From contig NZ_JNVB01000052.1 in NCBI RefSeq assembly GCF_000770305.1, positions 1-34,556 on the forward strand: a stretch of DNA of 34,556 nucleotides, read 5' to 3'. Made by a program: the position numbers and the translations under genes. Below, piece after piece: positions 15,360-23,096 of this stretch; position 1 is the first letter of the stretch, and each line of letters opens with the position of its first letter. This stretch comes from Erwinia oleae. Its GTDB lineage: Bacteria; Pseudomonadota; Gammaproteobacteria; Enterobacterales; Enterobacteriaceae. The notes below the pieces were generated by a model, which was given only the letters and a program-made list of their open reading frames with translations, made no database searches and was not told the DNA's origin.

Positions 15360-16282
15360 CATATCCTCCTCTTGTTATCGGCGTGGACGTTGGCGGCACG
15401 AAGACCCGTTGGATGGCCCAGCGTGGGAAGGATTCCGTTGTTGATCAGACGGTCCCGACAAGCTCCTGGCGTCGTGAAAGCTACAGCGCGTCCGATTGCT
15501 TTCGCCTCAAAGCTCTCATCGAGTCATCCATCGGCTACCTACAGCCACGCCACGTCGTCATCGGAGCGAATGGCTGTAATACAGATCAGCGTCTTCTCCA
15601 GTGCGAAGAGACTTTTGGAAAAACGACAGGGTGGGACATCAGAGTGCTCAATGATGCAGAATTGCTTCCTGCAGCGGCGGGAGGGGATGGTGGCATCGCC
15701 GTCATTTCAGGCACAGGGTCAATTGTCGTTGCCAGAAACACAGAGGGGGCTCTTTTAACGGTCGGCGGTTGGGGTTGGCTGCTCGGCGACGAAGGTGGCG
15801 GTGCTGGCTTGGTGAGGGCCGCAATACGATCCTGTCTTGCAGCCGCTGAAGCAAGGGAACACTCAGACGTCCTCCATGAATTTTTACTTAAACATCTAAA
15901 AATCACAGACCTCAGAGAGGCTAATGAGAGGCTGTCCATCGAACCTTCAGCAGCAATGTTCGCTAGTCACACCATTGCACTATTCGATGCGATCGAACAG
16001 GGATCAAAGCTTGGCGTCGGCGTCGTCAGAGCCCAAGTTGCGGATCTCCGTGATAAATTGGCGTCTCTGCTTCTGCAGGGAGCGCGTGGGCCTGTCTATC
16101 TGGGCGGCGGAATTTTTGAGCGTCTGCCCTATTTTTATCAGGCGTTCATTGATGCGGCCAACGAACTCAGTAGCGACTTGGATATAGTACTAGTTGCAAC
16201 CCCTCCGGTAGTCGGGGCACTCAATATTGCATCCGTTCGGCTAGCGCGAGGAGAGGGCTTTGAAAGGGCGGAAAGTGGGTGA
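15356..16282 (+). CDS. N-acetylglucosamine kinase-like ATPase (BadF/BadG/BcrA/BcrD fold)
   Basis: The 308-residue protein is an ASKHA-fold sugar kinase. It opens with the phosphate-1 motif IGVDVGGTKTRWMAQ. It carries a second loop, VISGTGSIVVARN, followed by the family-typical GGWGWLLGDEGGGAGLVRAA, and a late adenosine-motif region, GPVYLGGGIFERLP. Eukaryotic and bacterial GlcNAc kinases of this branch make GlcNAc-6-phosphate, which NagA would use. The GTG start at 15356 overlaps the nagA stop (GTGA). A dedicated kinase instead of a PTS implies that the free amino sugar is imported or released inside the cell. No transporter is linked directly to this two-gene operon. Glucosamine or another amino sugar could be the true substrate. 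Confidence 0.8.
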   Translation: MTYPPLVIGVDVGGTKTRWMAQRGKDSVVDQTVPTSSWRRESYSASDCFRLKALIESSIGYLQPRHVVIGANGCNTDQRLLQCEETFGKTTGWDIRVLNDAELLPAAAGGDGGIAVISGTGSIVVARNTEGALLTVGGWGWLLGDEGGGAGLVRAAIRSCLAAAEAREHSDVLHEFLLKHLKITDLREANERLSIEPSAAMFASHTIALFDAIEQGSKLGVGVVRAQVADLRDKLASLLLQGARGPVYLGGGIFERLPYFYQAFIDAANELSSDLDIVLVATPPVVGALNIASVRLARGEGFERAESG

Positions 16283-16675
16283 CTATTTTTCGGAGGTCGG
16301 CCAGCGGAATTGCCGAAAGGTCATAGGAAACGAATTCAGATTAGCTCCTGAGGCTGCGTCTGGCAGCGATCGAAACGATGACAAGCACCCGAGGAACTCA
16401 AATTGAGAGGAATTGGCCGGCAGTAACTCGCTGCGCGTCTTGCACGTTCCCACTAACAATCAGCGATGATGGGCGGCATAGGCTACATGGCGAAACCGGC
16501 ATCCGTTTTCTAGTGAGTTCGAAGCCACTCGCCATGCGTCTCGAGAGGCTGAAACAAACACCAAACATCGCTCTCCCGCAGTGGCCATCCTGCTTTTATT
16601 GCCACTGGACGAACTCTGCAGCAAAAAGATCCTCCCCGTGACCTGTTCCACCTGACCACCAAAACGGAGTGAAAA
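16283..16675. other. Gene-free region upstream of the traR fragment
   Basis: I find no supported gene in this 393-bp gap; short open frames here lack family features. It holds the ribosome site of traR (GGAG at 16666-16669). No clear inverted repeat of tra-box type or terminator was seen. The gap is in the position where Ti-type plasmids have the distal part of an opine operon running into traR. Confidence 0.4.
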
Positions 16676-17026
16676 ATGCAGCACTGGCTGGACAAGCTAA
16701 CCGATCTTGCAGCGATACAAGGCGACGAGAGCATCCTAACGCAGGGCCTTTCCGACCTCACCCAACATTATGGCTTCACCGGCTACGCCTATCTGCACAT
16801 CCAGCACAAGCGCAGCATCGCAGTCACAAATTATCATCGCGAGTGGCGGTCGACGTATTTCGAGAAGAACTTCGATAAGCTTGATCCGGTCGTCAAACGC
16901 GCGAAATCCAGGAAACACGTTTTTGCGTGGTCCGGGGAACAGGATCGCGCGAAGCAATCGAAGGAAGAGCGTACCTTCTATGCGCATGCTGCCGACTTTG
17001 GCATTCGCTCCGGGGCACCGTCATAG
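16676..17026 (+). pseudogene. traR: traR fragment: N-terminal part of the LuxR-family quorum-sensing activator TraR
   Basis: The first 113 residues match TraR of Agrobacterium conjugative plasmids as I know it: [60 protein letters not shown] and [13 protein letters not shown]. Residues that contact the acyl-homoserine lactone in TraR are present at the same numbers (Y53, W57, Y61, D70, W85). After RSG only APS follows before a stop. The rest of the autoinducer domain, the dimerisation helix and the whole helix-turn-helix of the normal 234-residue protein are missing. The 3' end is fused to the tail of an oppositely oriented methylase gene, so a deletion removed it. It cannot activate transfer genes, and it is too short to act like the known dominant-negative TrlR. 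Confidence 0.88.
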
Positions 17027-18309
17027 ATATCAGCTGGTAGCTGGCTGATCGTGGCGTTCAGGTTCGTTTCGAGATCATCACCGATCGGGAGGCAGGTGTA
17101 GGTCTCACCGAACGGACCTGAACCGACCGCATGGCGGCCCAGCACCATCTCTGGATGATCGGCGAACCACCTGTTGATACGGACGCTCCCGCCCTCACCT
17201 TCCACCTTTACATCCGCGAGATCGATCCATCTGTCGTCTCCAGCCTGCTCGTCGGCGCGGCGCTTCCGGAAGAAGAGGATATCGACGACAACTTCCGTGC
17301 CGGCGTCAGCGCGGAAACTGCCTCCGGGAAGGCGGATCGCGCCAACGAGATCGGCCATGCCGGCGATGTGTTCGCGGGCGCGGGCGTCGGCCTTGTCCAT
17401 CGTGCCGGACGAGGTGACGAAGGCCGCAAGCCCGCCGGGCTTCAGCCGGTGGATGGACTTGGCGATGAAATAGTCATGCAGCCGTAAGCCGAAAGACCGG
17501 AAGGCCGGATCACTCTTCACCGTCCTGTCAGAAAACGGCGGGTTGCCGATCGCCAGATCGAAATGGTCGGGCAGGTCGGTGCGGGCAAAATCGCCGCAGA
17601 CGATTCTGGCCCGTGGCTGCAGCAGCCGGACGATACGGGCGGTGACGGGATCAAGCTCGATACCGGTGACATGGCTCACCTTGGAGAGAGCATCCGGCAT
17701 CAGCGCCGGAAACATGGCCGTGCCGATCCCCGGCTCCAGGAGCCGGCCACCCTTGAACCCCATGCGGATCAAGCCCGACCAGATGGCCCGGACGATGAAC
17801 TCCGGCGTGAAGTGGGCATATTGCGTGCAACGGGCCAGAGACGTGTAATCACCTGGTGCTACCGCACTTTCGAGATTGCCGCCGAGCTCCTCCCAGCCCT
17901 TGCGAAATCCTTCTTCGCCCGGCCGCCGGAATATGCCGTTGGCCAGATCCGATGCACCGAAGCCGGTGAACTTGATCAACCTTGACTGCTGGTCAGGTCG
18001 GGCCGGCAGGCCCTGATGCTCGATCTCGTTCGCTAGCAGGATGGCGACGATATTGTCCCGCGCCCGGTCGCGCCAGGATTTGCCGAGGCCGCGAGAACCC
18101 TGCAACCGGAAATCGACCTTGGTCCGCATCTGCGGTGCGGGCTTCGGCTCTTTGCGGGCTGGAGCGGCTGGCACCGGCGTCGATGGCGGCGGGTCATCGT
18201 TGAGATCGGTCCCGAAGTCTGCTGCGAAACCCGGCAGGCCGAGATCGAAACCGGATGCGAGAGCTGTATTGCCGAACAGGTCGATTGTGAAAGGGTCGTC
18301 ATGCGCCAT
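16978..18309 (-). pseudogene. Truncated plasmid DNA-methylase family protein (N-terminal methyltransferase part of a methylase-helicase)
   Basis: The 443-residue frame starts at 18309 after a GGAG ribosome site. A proline-rich linker (about 40-65) is followed by a Rossmann methyltransferase domain with the SAM-binding loop LLEPGIGTAMFPAL near 190-203 and the catalytic motif NPPF (AIGNPPFSDRT), the signature of N6-adenine enzymes. In rhizobial plasmids this domain normally opens a protein of well over 1000 residues with a C-terminal SNF2-like helicase, often called an antirestriction or strawberry-notch-like protein. Here homologous sequence stops near DIYDGAP and the last codons read antisense through traR. 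The helicase part is therefore lost and the protein is probably nonfunctional, although the methylase domain itself looks intact. Confidence 0.75.
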
Positions 18310-18409
18310 TGGAAATACTCCTGTGAATGGGCGCGCCGAGGCACACTCGCTGTGTTGGGTGCGGGTGTTGCCAAGATGCGGAATGGTGAGACTGGGAAGT
18401 GAAGTGCCG

Positions 18410-19015
18410 TCAGGCAGCGATGGTCTCAGTTAAGAGGCGGAACTGCACCGGCAGCTTGGCGGCGATCTCCTCGTTGGTCAGATCGTCCAGAAGCTTCCAG
18501 ATTTTGCCCTGAGCGGAGGGATAGACGAGCACGATCTGGCGACTGCGCAGGTCAGCCGGAAAGCGACCGTCGGCATAACCACGAAAATCCGGACCGGTCG
18601 CGCTCCAGATATGATCGAGCTTTTCCTGTCGGTTCATGGCGCGCACCGGGCGGGATTCCCGAGCGATGATCTCGCCGCGCATCCGGTCTGGCGACTGACG
18701 ATCGCCCAGGTCGCAGTAGCCGTGGAACCAGCGAGACCGATCGTCAAACGTCAGCGCGAAGAATATGCTGGTGACGCTGGCGGCCAGAAACTCCCGCATG
18801 GCGAATATGTCACCGCGGTAAAACAGCGGAGGGAGGATCTCAAACATATGGTCGTGATCGGCTTCGGATATCTCAAACCACTCGCCGACATAGCGCCTGC
18901 CGGAAATACGGTCATCGTCGAATGGCGACTGGCTGTGACGGTTGAACAGGGCGTACATTTCGTGGCGGCTGGCAACGCCTTCGAACACTTTACGGATGGT
19001 GGGAGGGTTGAACAT
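18410..19015 (-). CDS. DUF1419 domain-containing plasmid protein
   Basis: The 201-residue protein, starting at the ATG at 19015 behind a clear AAGGAG, matches the DUF1419 family found next to methylase-helicase and Toprim genes on rhizobial plasmids. Features include FNPPTIRKVFEGVASRHEMY, YVGEWFEISEADHDHMFEIL, an alanine/phenylalanine-rich stretch MREFLAASVTSIFFALTFDD and FHGYCDLGDR. No catalytic motif is known to me and its role is unknown. It sits between the methylase and Toprim genes on the same strand, an order typical of plasmid transfer or antirestriction leader regions. An in-frame upstream start at 19093 is less likely because it lacks a ribosome site and adds low-complexity sequence. 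Confidence 0.8.
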   Translation of the reverse strand: MFNPPTIRKVFEGVASRHEMYALFNRHSQSPFDDDRISGRRYVGEWFEISEADHDHMFEILPPLFYRGDIFAMREFLAASVTSIFFALTFDDRSRWFHGYCDLGDRQSPDRMRGEIIARESRPVRAMNRQEKLDHIWSATGPDFRGYADGRFPADLRSRQIVLVYPSAQGKIWKLLDDLTNEEIAAKLPVQFRLLTETIAA

Positions 19016-19145
19016 CGGCTGCTCCTTCGGGGTTACGACTGAAGCGAAGCCTGATCGACCTCCTTTTTCAGTCCTTTGATTACCCCTCCTCACCCGGCGC
19101 CTCGCGGGCAGCGGGTCAAGGGCCGCCGTCAGGCGGGCGGCAGCT

Positions 19146-20081
19146 TCACCCTTGATGCGTTGGCCGCGTATGCGGCAGCTCTCCTTTCTCCCTCCTCTCC
19201 TTCAGTTCCTCATTCCAATCCTCACTCTGCGGCCTCAGCCGAGAGAAATCGCAACCGGCGCTGTCCGCCATCTGGCGCAGGCGGTCGGCAAAAACTTCAC
19301 CCTGAACATTGTTGTCGGTCGCGGCCACCAGCCACGTGCCTTCCCCGGAAGCCAGGGTCGCCAACGCCTGAGCGGTCAGCGGCGACCACCCGCCACCGGT
19401 GCTGACATAGAGCGTGTCAGATCGTGTCTGCTCGATCGCGGCCAGACTGAGCGCATCGATCGCCGCCTCTGTGACGCAGATCCGACGGGCATCCACCTTT
19501 CCAAACCGGAAGAGGGCCTTGGCGCCGCCTGTGGAAAACCCGCGCCAGTCCGGTCCGCGCTCCTCCCAGCCGATGACGGCACCAGCCTCATCGACATGCT
19601 TTGCCCACATTGAGCCGTAGGGTCCTTCGCGCAGAACGTCTGCCTCGATCGCTGCGGAGATGACTTGCCATGGCAGAGCGCGGCATTGATGCAGATACCT
19701 CCAGGTCGCCGAAGCGCGCCATGGCCGTTTTCTATGGTTCCAGCGGTCAGCGACCGAAGCCTCGTTTTGCGTTTGACGAAGAGGCTTCTCCCAGGTCGCT
19801 GCGCTTGGCTGAAACGCGACCAGATCGCCGACAGCCGCCAGGGCTTCTGCAAAACCGATCCCATGAAGATAGCTTGCGAGCGCGAAAACGTCGCCCTTGG
19901 CGTCGGAACGGGCATCGAACCAGCCCCTGTCATCGTGGATCACAATGACGATGTCGTCGTCGCGCCGGAATTTGACCGCCCGGCGCGTGCTCTCTTTCCG
20001 GTCTATCGCGAAGCCGTCATGCTCAAGGACGGCTGCGCAGCCCACCCGGGCGCGCAGCTCTTCGATGTCCTTCTTTTCCAT
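19146..20081 (-). CDS. Toprim domain-containing plasmid protein (DUF3991/Toprim type)
   Basis: The 311-residue protein begins at the ATG at 20081 behind AGAGGAAACG. The N-terminal part (about 10-100) has the DUF3991-like pattern of a degenerate DnaG-type zinc-binding/primase accessory region: AVKFRRDDDIVIVIHDDRGW and GDVFALASYL. The C-terminal Toprim domain shows CVTEAAIDALSLAAIEQ, with the conserved glutamate, and LVAATDNNVQGEVFADRL, corresponding to the DxD-type metal site. These proteins accompany plasmid conjugation regions and may prime the transferred strand. The longer frame to 20231 adds a doubtful N-terminus. It is followed downstream by the DUF1419 gene on the same strand. Confidence 0.8.
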   Translation of the reverse strand: MEKKDIEELRARVGCAAVLEHDGFAIDRKESTRRAVKFRRDDDIVIVIHDDRGWFDARSDAKGDVFALASYLHGIGFAEALAAVGDLVAFQPSAATWEKPLRQTQNEASVADRWNHRKRPWRASATWRYLHQCRALPWQVISAAIEADVLREGPYGSMWAKHVDEAGAVIGWEERGPDWRGFSTGGAKALFRFGKVDARRICVTEAAIDALSLAAIEQTRSDTLYVSTGGGWSPLTAQALATLASGEGTWLVAATDNNVQGEVFADRLRQMADSAGCDFSRLRPQSEDWNEELKERREKGELPHTRPTHQG

Positions 20082-20255
20082 TTCGTTTCCTCTGCTTTCC
20101 TGACTTTTCGGACTGGCAGCGCCCAGGCCGCGAAGATGGAAGCGCGCAAGGGCGCGGTTCGCAATGTGCAGATCTGCCGGGACAAGCTCGCGGCGAAGCC
20201 TCCCTTGCGCGGGCAACAGCGCGAGCGGCACGCGCTTCCCCGAAGGGTGATCGGC

Positions 20256-20435
20256 TCAATGAGCCGATCCATAGGCAAAGGGATCATAGATATTGATGAT
20301 GGCGTCTTCGTCGCCGTCATACTCGGCGGAAATCATGACGCCGATCTCACCATCGATTTCGAAGAGGGTGACCGGGACCATCAGGGTCCGGGCAAGATCG
20401 AATGCGTGGTTTTGTGCGACGCTGAGATCCGACAT
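20256..20435 (-). CDS. Small conserved plasmid protein of unknown function (59 aa)
   Basis: The ATG at 20435, preceded by GGAGCCTCAC, opens a 59-residue acidic protein: MSDLSVAQNHAFDLARTLMV, then a beta-rich stretch with FEIDGEIGVMISAEYDGDED and a short tail IYDPFAYGSAH. I do not recognise a domain. It lies upstream of the Toprim gene on the same strand in a block of rhizobial plasmid genes, so an accessory role in plasmid biology is plausible. An upstream extension to 20624 looks like shadow sequence rich in proline and arginine. Confidence 0.6.
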   Translation of the reverse strand: MSDLSVAQNHAFDLARTLMVPVTLFEIDGEIGVMISAEYDGDEDAIINIYDPFAYGSAH

Positions 20436-20912
20436 GTGAGGCTCCATCCAGTGGCGGGGCCGATCCCCGCTCGATGGCGCCCGTTCGATCAGGGCCTGAC
20501 CGCGGTCACCTCGGCGGCGCAGCCAGAGAGGTCGCAGTAGCTGCGAACCCCCTGCGGGTTGACCGTCCAAGGTCGGGACTGGATTAGGGATGCCAGACAA
20601 GAGAGCTGGGTTCGGCAACACCATTGGTTGGCCCGGCTTGGCATACGATCCACACGGATGTCCGGAATAGCAGGCGGGTTAGCCGGAAATTGAGTTGTTC
20701 TTACACGTCCAGATCGACAGGCTGCGCCATCTCGGCGGGCCGTTTACGAATGATGACGGACCGATCTCTATTGATAAATCTCTCGGACGATGTTATCTGG
20801 GGAATAGGGTGAAACCCTGACTTGTCGCCGAGTCAAACCTTCTTCGATAACACTTTGCACATCGTCATCATCTCGATGGCCATTTAAACGGCGATAATGG
20901 TCCAGGAGATTT
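20436..20912. other. Gene-free stretch upstream of region D
   Basis: I see no supported gene in the 477 bp between the small plasmid ORF and the 311-aa gene. The right part contains the promoter region of the following gene and its ribosome site (AGGAG at 20904-20908). No inverted repeat or attachment-site-like structure was evident, even though gene content changes here. Confidence 0.4.
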
Positions 20913-21848
20913 ATGATGATTGTTTCACATGTTTCGTACAACCTCGATATGTCGGATCTTGCCAGGCTCAAGGTCGCAGCGTCTGTGCTCCTGCCTGAGC
21001 TTTCGCCGACATGGCGGCTTGAAGTCATGGCTAGGGCCGCAGGATCTCTCACCTACGCCTCGCTGCGCGCAAAGCTTAAAACCCCATGTGCTGTGGTGCT
21101 GGACCCAGCAATACCCGTAAGGGTATTCCTTGAGGATCGTGCGGTTAGCATTGATCCGCTGAAGATCCATCTAGCGTTTGCGCATGCGGCTGTTTTGCGT
21201 ATGCTTGAGGACCACCCTCATCTCCATCACCACGGATATGGAGCGGAATATTTCATCAACGGTCATGGCGCGCGCAGCAGCATGGCAGCCTCCCGTACAG
21301 AGTTGGCCGGGACGGTTGCAGCCGGTGAATTTCTGCGGGCTCACGCATTTCTGCAAAAGATCAAAAAAATCGAGACTGTCAACCGGAGCCGCAGCAGCTA
21401 CGGCCTTAAGCACGTGGTCGAAAAAATCGCGTTCGATCTAGGCGGACAAATCCTGCCTGCGAACTACATCACTAATGGCGCGCTGATCGCTGCCGCTCTC
21501 TATAACGGCTTCGACTTGCACCGCATAGATCACGGGCCGAATGCGCATTTCAACATGTCGAAACGCTCTATTGAAGCCCTGATCAGCGAGCATAAGGCGT
21601 CTGCATCATCCGACCCTCGCCGTATGGATCTGGAACTCGTGGTCGACTGGCATCCGTCCGGTCGCAGGACATTGAAAAAACGTGAAGTTGGAACGACACG
21701 TTATTCGGATGTCAAAACAGAGTCGCTTTTCGGCAATTTGGATGACAAGACCTTCTATGAAGCATTGTCGAAATTCGAGACCATGAACATCGCGCTGGGC
21801 TATTATGTAACTTTGCGCGACCACTCACCGCAAGCATCCGCAGCTTAG
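20913..21848 (+). CDS. Unrecognised 311-aa protein, first gene of a two-gene cargo module
   Basis: The ATG at 20913 has a good AGGAG six bases upstream. The product is soluble, with no signal peptide or membrane segment. It has a leucine/alanine-rich helical N-terminus (SDLARLKVAASVLLPELSP, TWRLEVMARAAGSLTYASLR), a histidine cluster (HPHLHHHGYGAEYFINGHGA, about 101-120), and a C-terminal part with basic TLKKREVGTTRYSD. I do not recognise a family. The N-terminal LSPTWRLEVMARAAGSLTYA resembles the short helical repeat of glyoxalase-superfamily/DUF-type leader sequences only superficially. It is followed by a hairpin and then by a caspase-like gene on the same strand. It may be a partner, regulator or immunity protein for that gene, but co-function is an inference from position only. 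Confidence 0.7.
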   Translation: MMIVSHVSYNLDMSDLARLKVAASVLLPELSPTWRLEVMARAAGSLTYASLRAKLKTPCAVVLDPAIPVRVFLEDRAVSIDPLKIHLAFAHAAVLRMLEDHPHLHHHGYGAEYFINGHGARSSMAASRTELAGTVAAGEFLRAHAFLQKIKKIETVNRSRSSYGLKHVVEKIAFDLGGQILPANYITNGALIAAALYNGFDLHRIDHGPNAHFNMSKRSIEALISEHKASASSDPRRMDLELVVDWHPSGRRTLKKREVGTTRYSDVKTESLFGNLDDKTFYEALSKFETMNIALGYYVTLRDHSPQASAA

Positions 21849-21861
21849 TTGAGAAGCGAAG

Positions 21862-21900
21862 CACCCTGGCGCGCTGTAAAAGCGCGGCGGGGGTGTTTGT
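21862..21900 (+). terminator. Possible rho-independent terminator after the 311-aa gene
   Basis: A two-tier stem starts 14 bp after the stop codon: CACCC (21862-21866) pairs with GGGTG (21891-21895), and CGCGCT (21870-21875) pairs with AGCGCG (21881-21886) around a GTAAA loop. TTTGTT follows. The T tract is short, so it may only attenuate transcription into the downstream gene. Confidence 0.55.
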
Positions 21901-21959
21901 TGCGAAAGATCCCATCGACCGCTCGATACAGAATGCCGAACAGACCGAAGGCAATCAAG

Positions 21960-22844
21960 ATGATCTCGTTTTCTTCCACTGGCGTCACGATGTCCGAAAC
22001 ATTGCAAACCAACGCAATTGTGTGGATACACTCGTTGCCAGAAGATCAAATGGGCCCAACAAGACGCATCATCGAGGATCTCGAAGGACTTGCGGCCAAC
22101 GGCGGTCATTCCCTTATCGAACGCCCTGTTGCTAACCGAGATGAGCTCCTTTCGGTTCTTCGTCAATGCGCTCAGGACGCTCATGGCGGCCTGCGGCCGA
22201 TACTGCATATCGATGCTCACGGAACGCAACAAGAAGGGCTTCTCCTGGCACCGAGCGGGGAGCGGGTCGGTTGGATAGAAATCACAGAAGCTCTTAGAGC
22301 GATGAATACGGCGACGCAGAACAACCTGATCTGCGTTTTTGCACTTTGTTTTGGCCTGCACATGTACGCTCAGGTCAGGCTGAGCAAGGCAGTGCCCGCG
22401 TATATGTTTTTTGCGCCGGAAAAAGAAATCAAAGTCGGCTTCCTGGAAGACCAAACCCTCGCCTTCTATCGAGAGATTAATAGCACCGGGAATGTCACCT
22501 CAGCATTTGAAGCTACGTTGGGCGGCGGGATGGTGAGCTTTCATTGCCAAGGCCTCTTTTTTCAAGCTCTCCTGCGATATTGCCGGATGGAATGCAGCGG
22601 CAGAAAGCAGAGGGACCGGCAGGAACGACTGTTGACGGCAATCCTAAAACGAGACCGGATGCAACATCCGACCAGCGCTCAATTGAAGGAAGTGCGAAAG
22701 CAATTGAAAAGTCTGGTTGCTCCTGGGCAGCACGTGATTGACAGATTTGCACCATTGTTCCTGATTGGCCGGGCGCCTATGTTTACCTTCAACGATATGC
22801 GCCAAATATTAGACCGGCCTCGTCGCCGCTCGGCGTTCCCTTAG
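21960..22844 (+). CDS. Caspase/CHAT-like putative cysteine peptidase
   Basis: From the ATG at 21960 (GAAGG upstream) the product has 294 residues. It contains the paired motifs of clan CD peptidases. A hydrophobic strand ends in a His-Gly (LRPILHIDAHGTQQEGLLLA, H87). A second strand about 40 residues later ends in a Cys-Gly step (NNLICVFALCFG, C130), with an ITEALRAMN helix between. This is the layout of caspase-like and CHAT domains, in which His and Cys form the catalytic dyad. The C-terminal half is helical and basic. In bacteria such proteases often serve as executioners in antiphage or toxin systems. The alternative start at 21990 gives MSETLQTNAIVWIHSLPEDQ. I recognise the fold but not a named family, and substrate and partner are unknown. 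Confidence 0.7.
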   Translation: MISFSSTGVTMSETLQTNAIVWIHSLPEDQMGPTRRIIEDLEGLAANGGHSLIERPVANRDELLSVLRQCAQDAHGGLRPILHIDAHGTQQEGLLLAPSGERVGWIEITEALRAMNTATQNNLICVFALCFGLHMYAQVRLSKAVPAYMFFAPEKEIKVGFLEDQTLAFYREINSTGNVTSAFEATLGGGMVSFHCQGLFFQALLRYCRMECSGRKQRDRQERLLTAILKRDRMQHPTSAQLKEVRKQLKSLVAPGQHVIDRFAPLFLIGRAPMFTFNDMRQILDRPRRRSAFP

Positions 22845-22877
22845 AAACACTGCATTTCTGTACATCCGCGGCAATGT

Positions 22878-23096
22878 CTAGCGTTCCGCTGCAGGCCAGT
22901 CATTTGCCGGCTCTTCTACAGTATGTTCCGACACATCGTCCGCAGGATCGGGATCACGCTCATTCGCAATCCGCAAACGCTCGATTTCCTCGATCGTGGC
23001 TTTAAAGACTTCGGCTTGCTTGGCTCCGGAAACGACCGCTTGATCGACCATGTTCGCCAAACCGCTCCTAAATTCGTCGCGCCAGTCATTTCTCAT
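22878..23096 (-). CDS. Small hypothetical protein overlapping xthA (72 aa)
   Basis: The ATG at 23096 follows GGAGGAAACG, which lies inside the end of xthA, so the two genes overlap by 11 bp and are probably co-translated. The 72-residue product is highly charged and helical: MRNDWRDEFRSGLANMVDQA, AKQAEVFKATIEEIERLRIA, then an acidic tail with DPDPADDVSEHTVEEPANDW. I do not recognise a domain. The charge pattern suggests a coiled-coil or a small partner protein. The longer frame to 23180 would sit within xthA and is less likely. Confidence 0.6.
   Translation of the reverse strand: MRNDWRDEFRSGLANMVDQAVVSGAKQAEVFKATIEEIERLRIANERDPDPADDVSEHTVEEPANDWPAAER

Noticed and set aside
16676-17026. Interpreting the traR fragment as a functional TrlR-like dominant-negative protein
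   Set aside because: TrlR keeps the dimerisation domain, whereas this fragment ends at about residue 113 within the autoinducer domain and shares its end with a deletion scar.
19665-20540. A 291-codon + strand frame over the Toprim gene
   Set aside because: The opposite strand carries the Toprim motifs and a strong ribosome site; the + frame has no recognisable features.
21849-21959. TTG start extending the caspase-like protein to 331 residues
   Set aside because: It begins immediately after the previous stop and crosses a terminator-like hairpin; ATG 21960 or 21990 is more plausible.
22018-22741. Alternative + and - strand frames inside the caspase-like gene
   Set aside because: They are short, lack motifs and overlap the frame that carries the paired His and Cys motifs.
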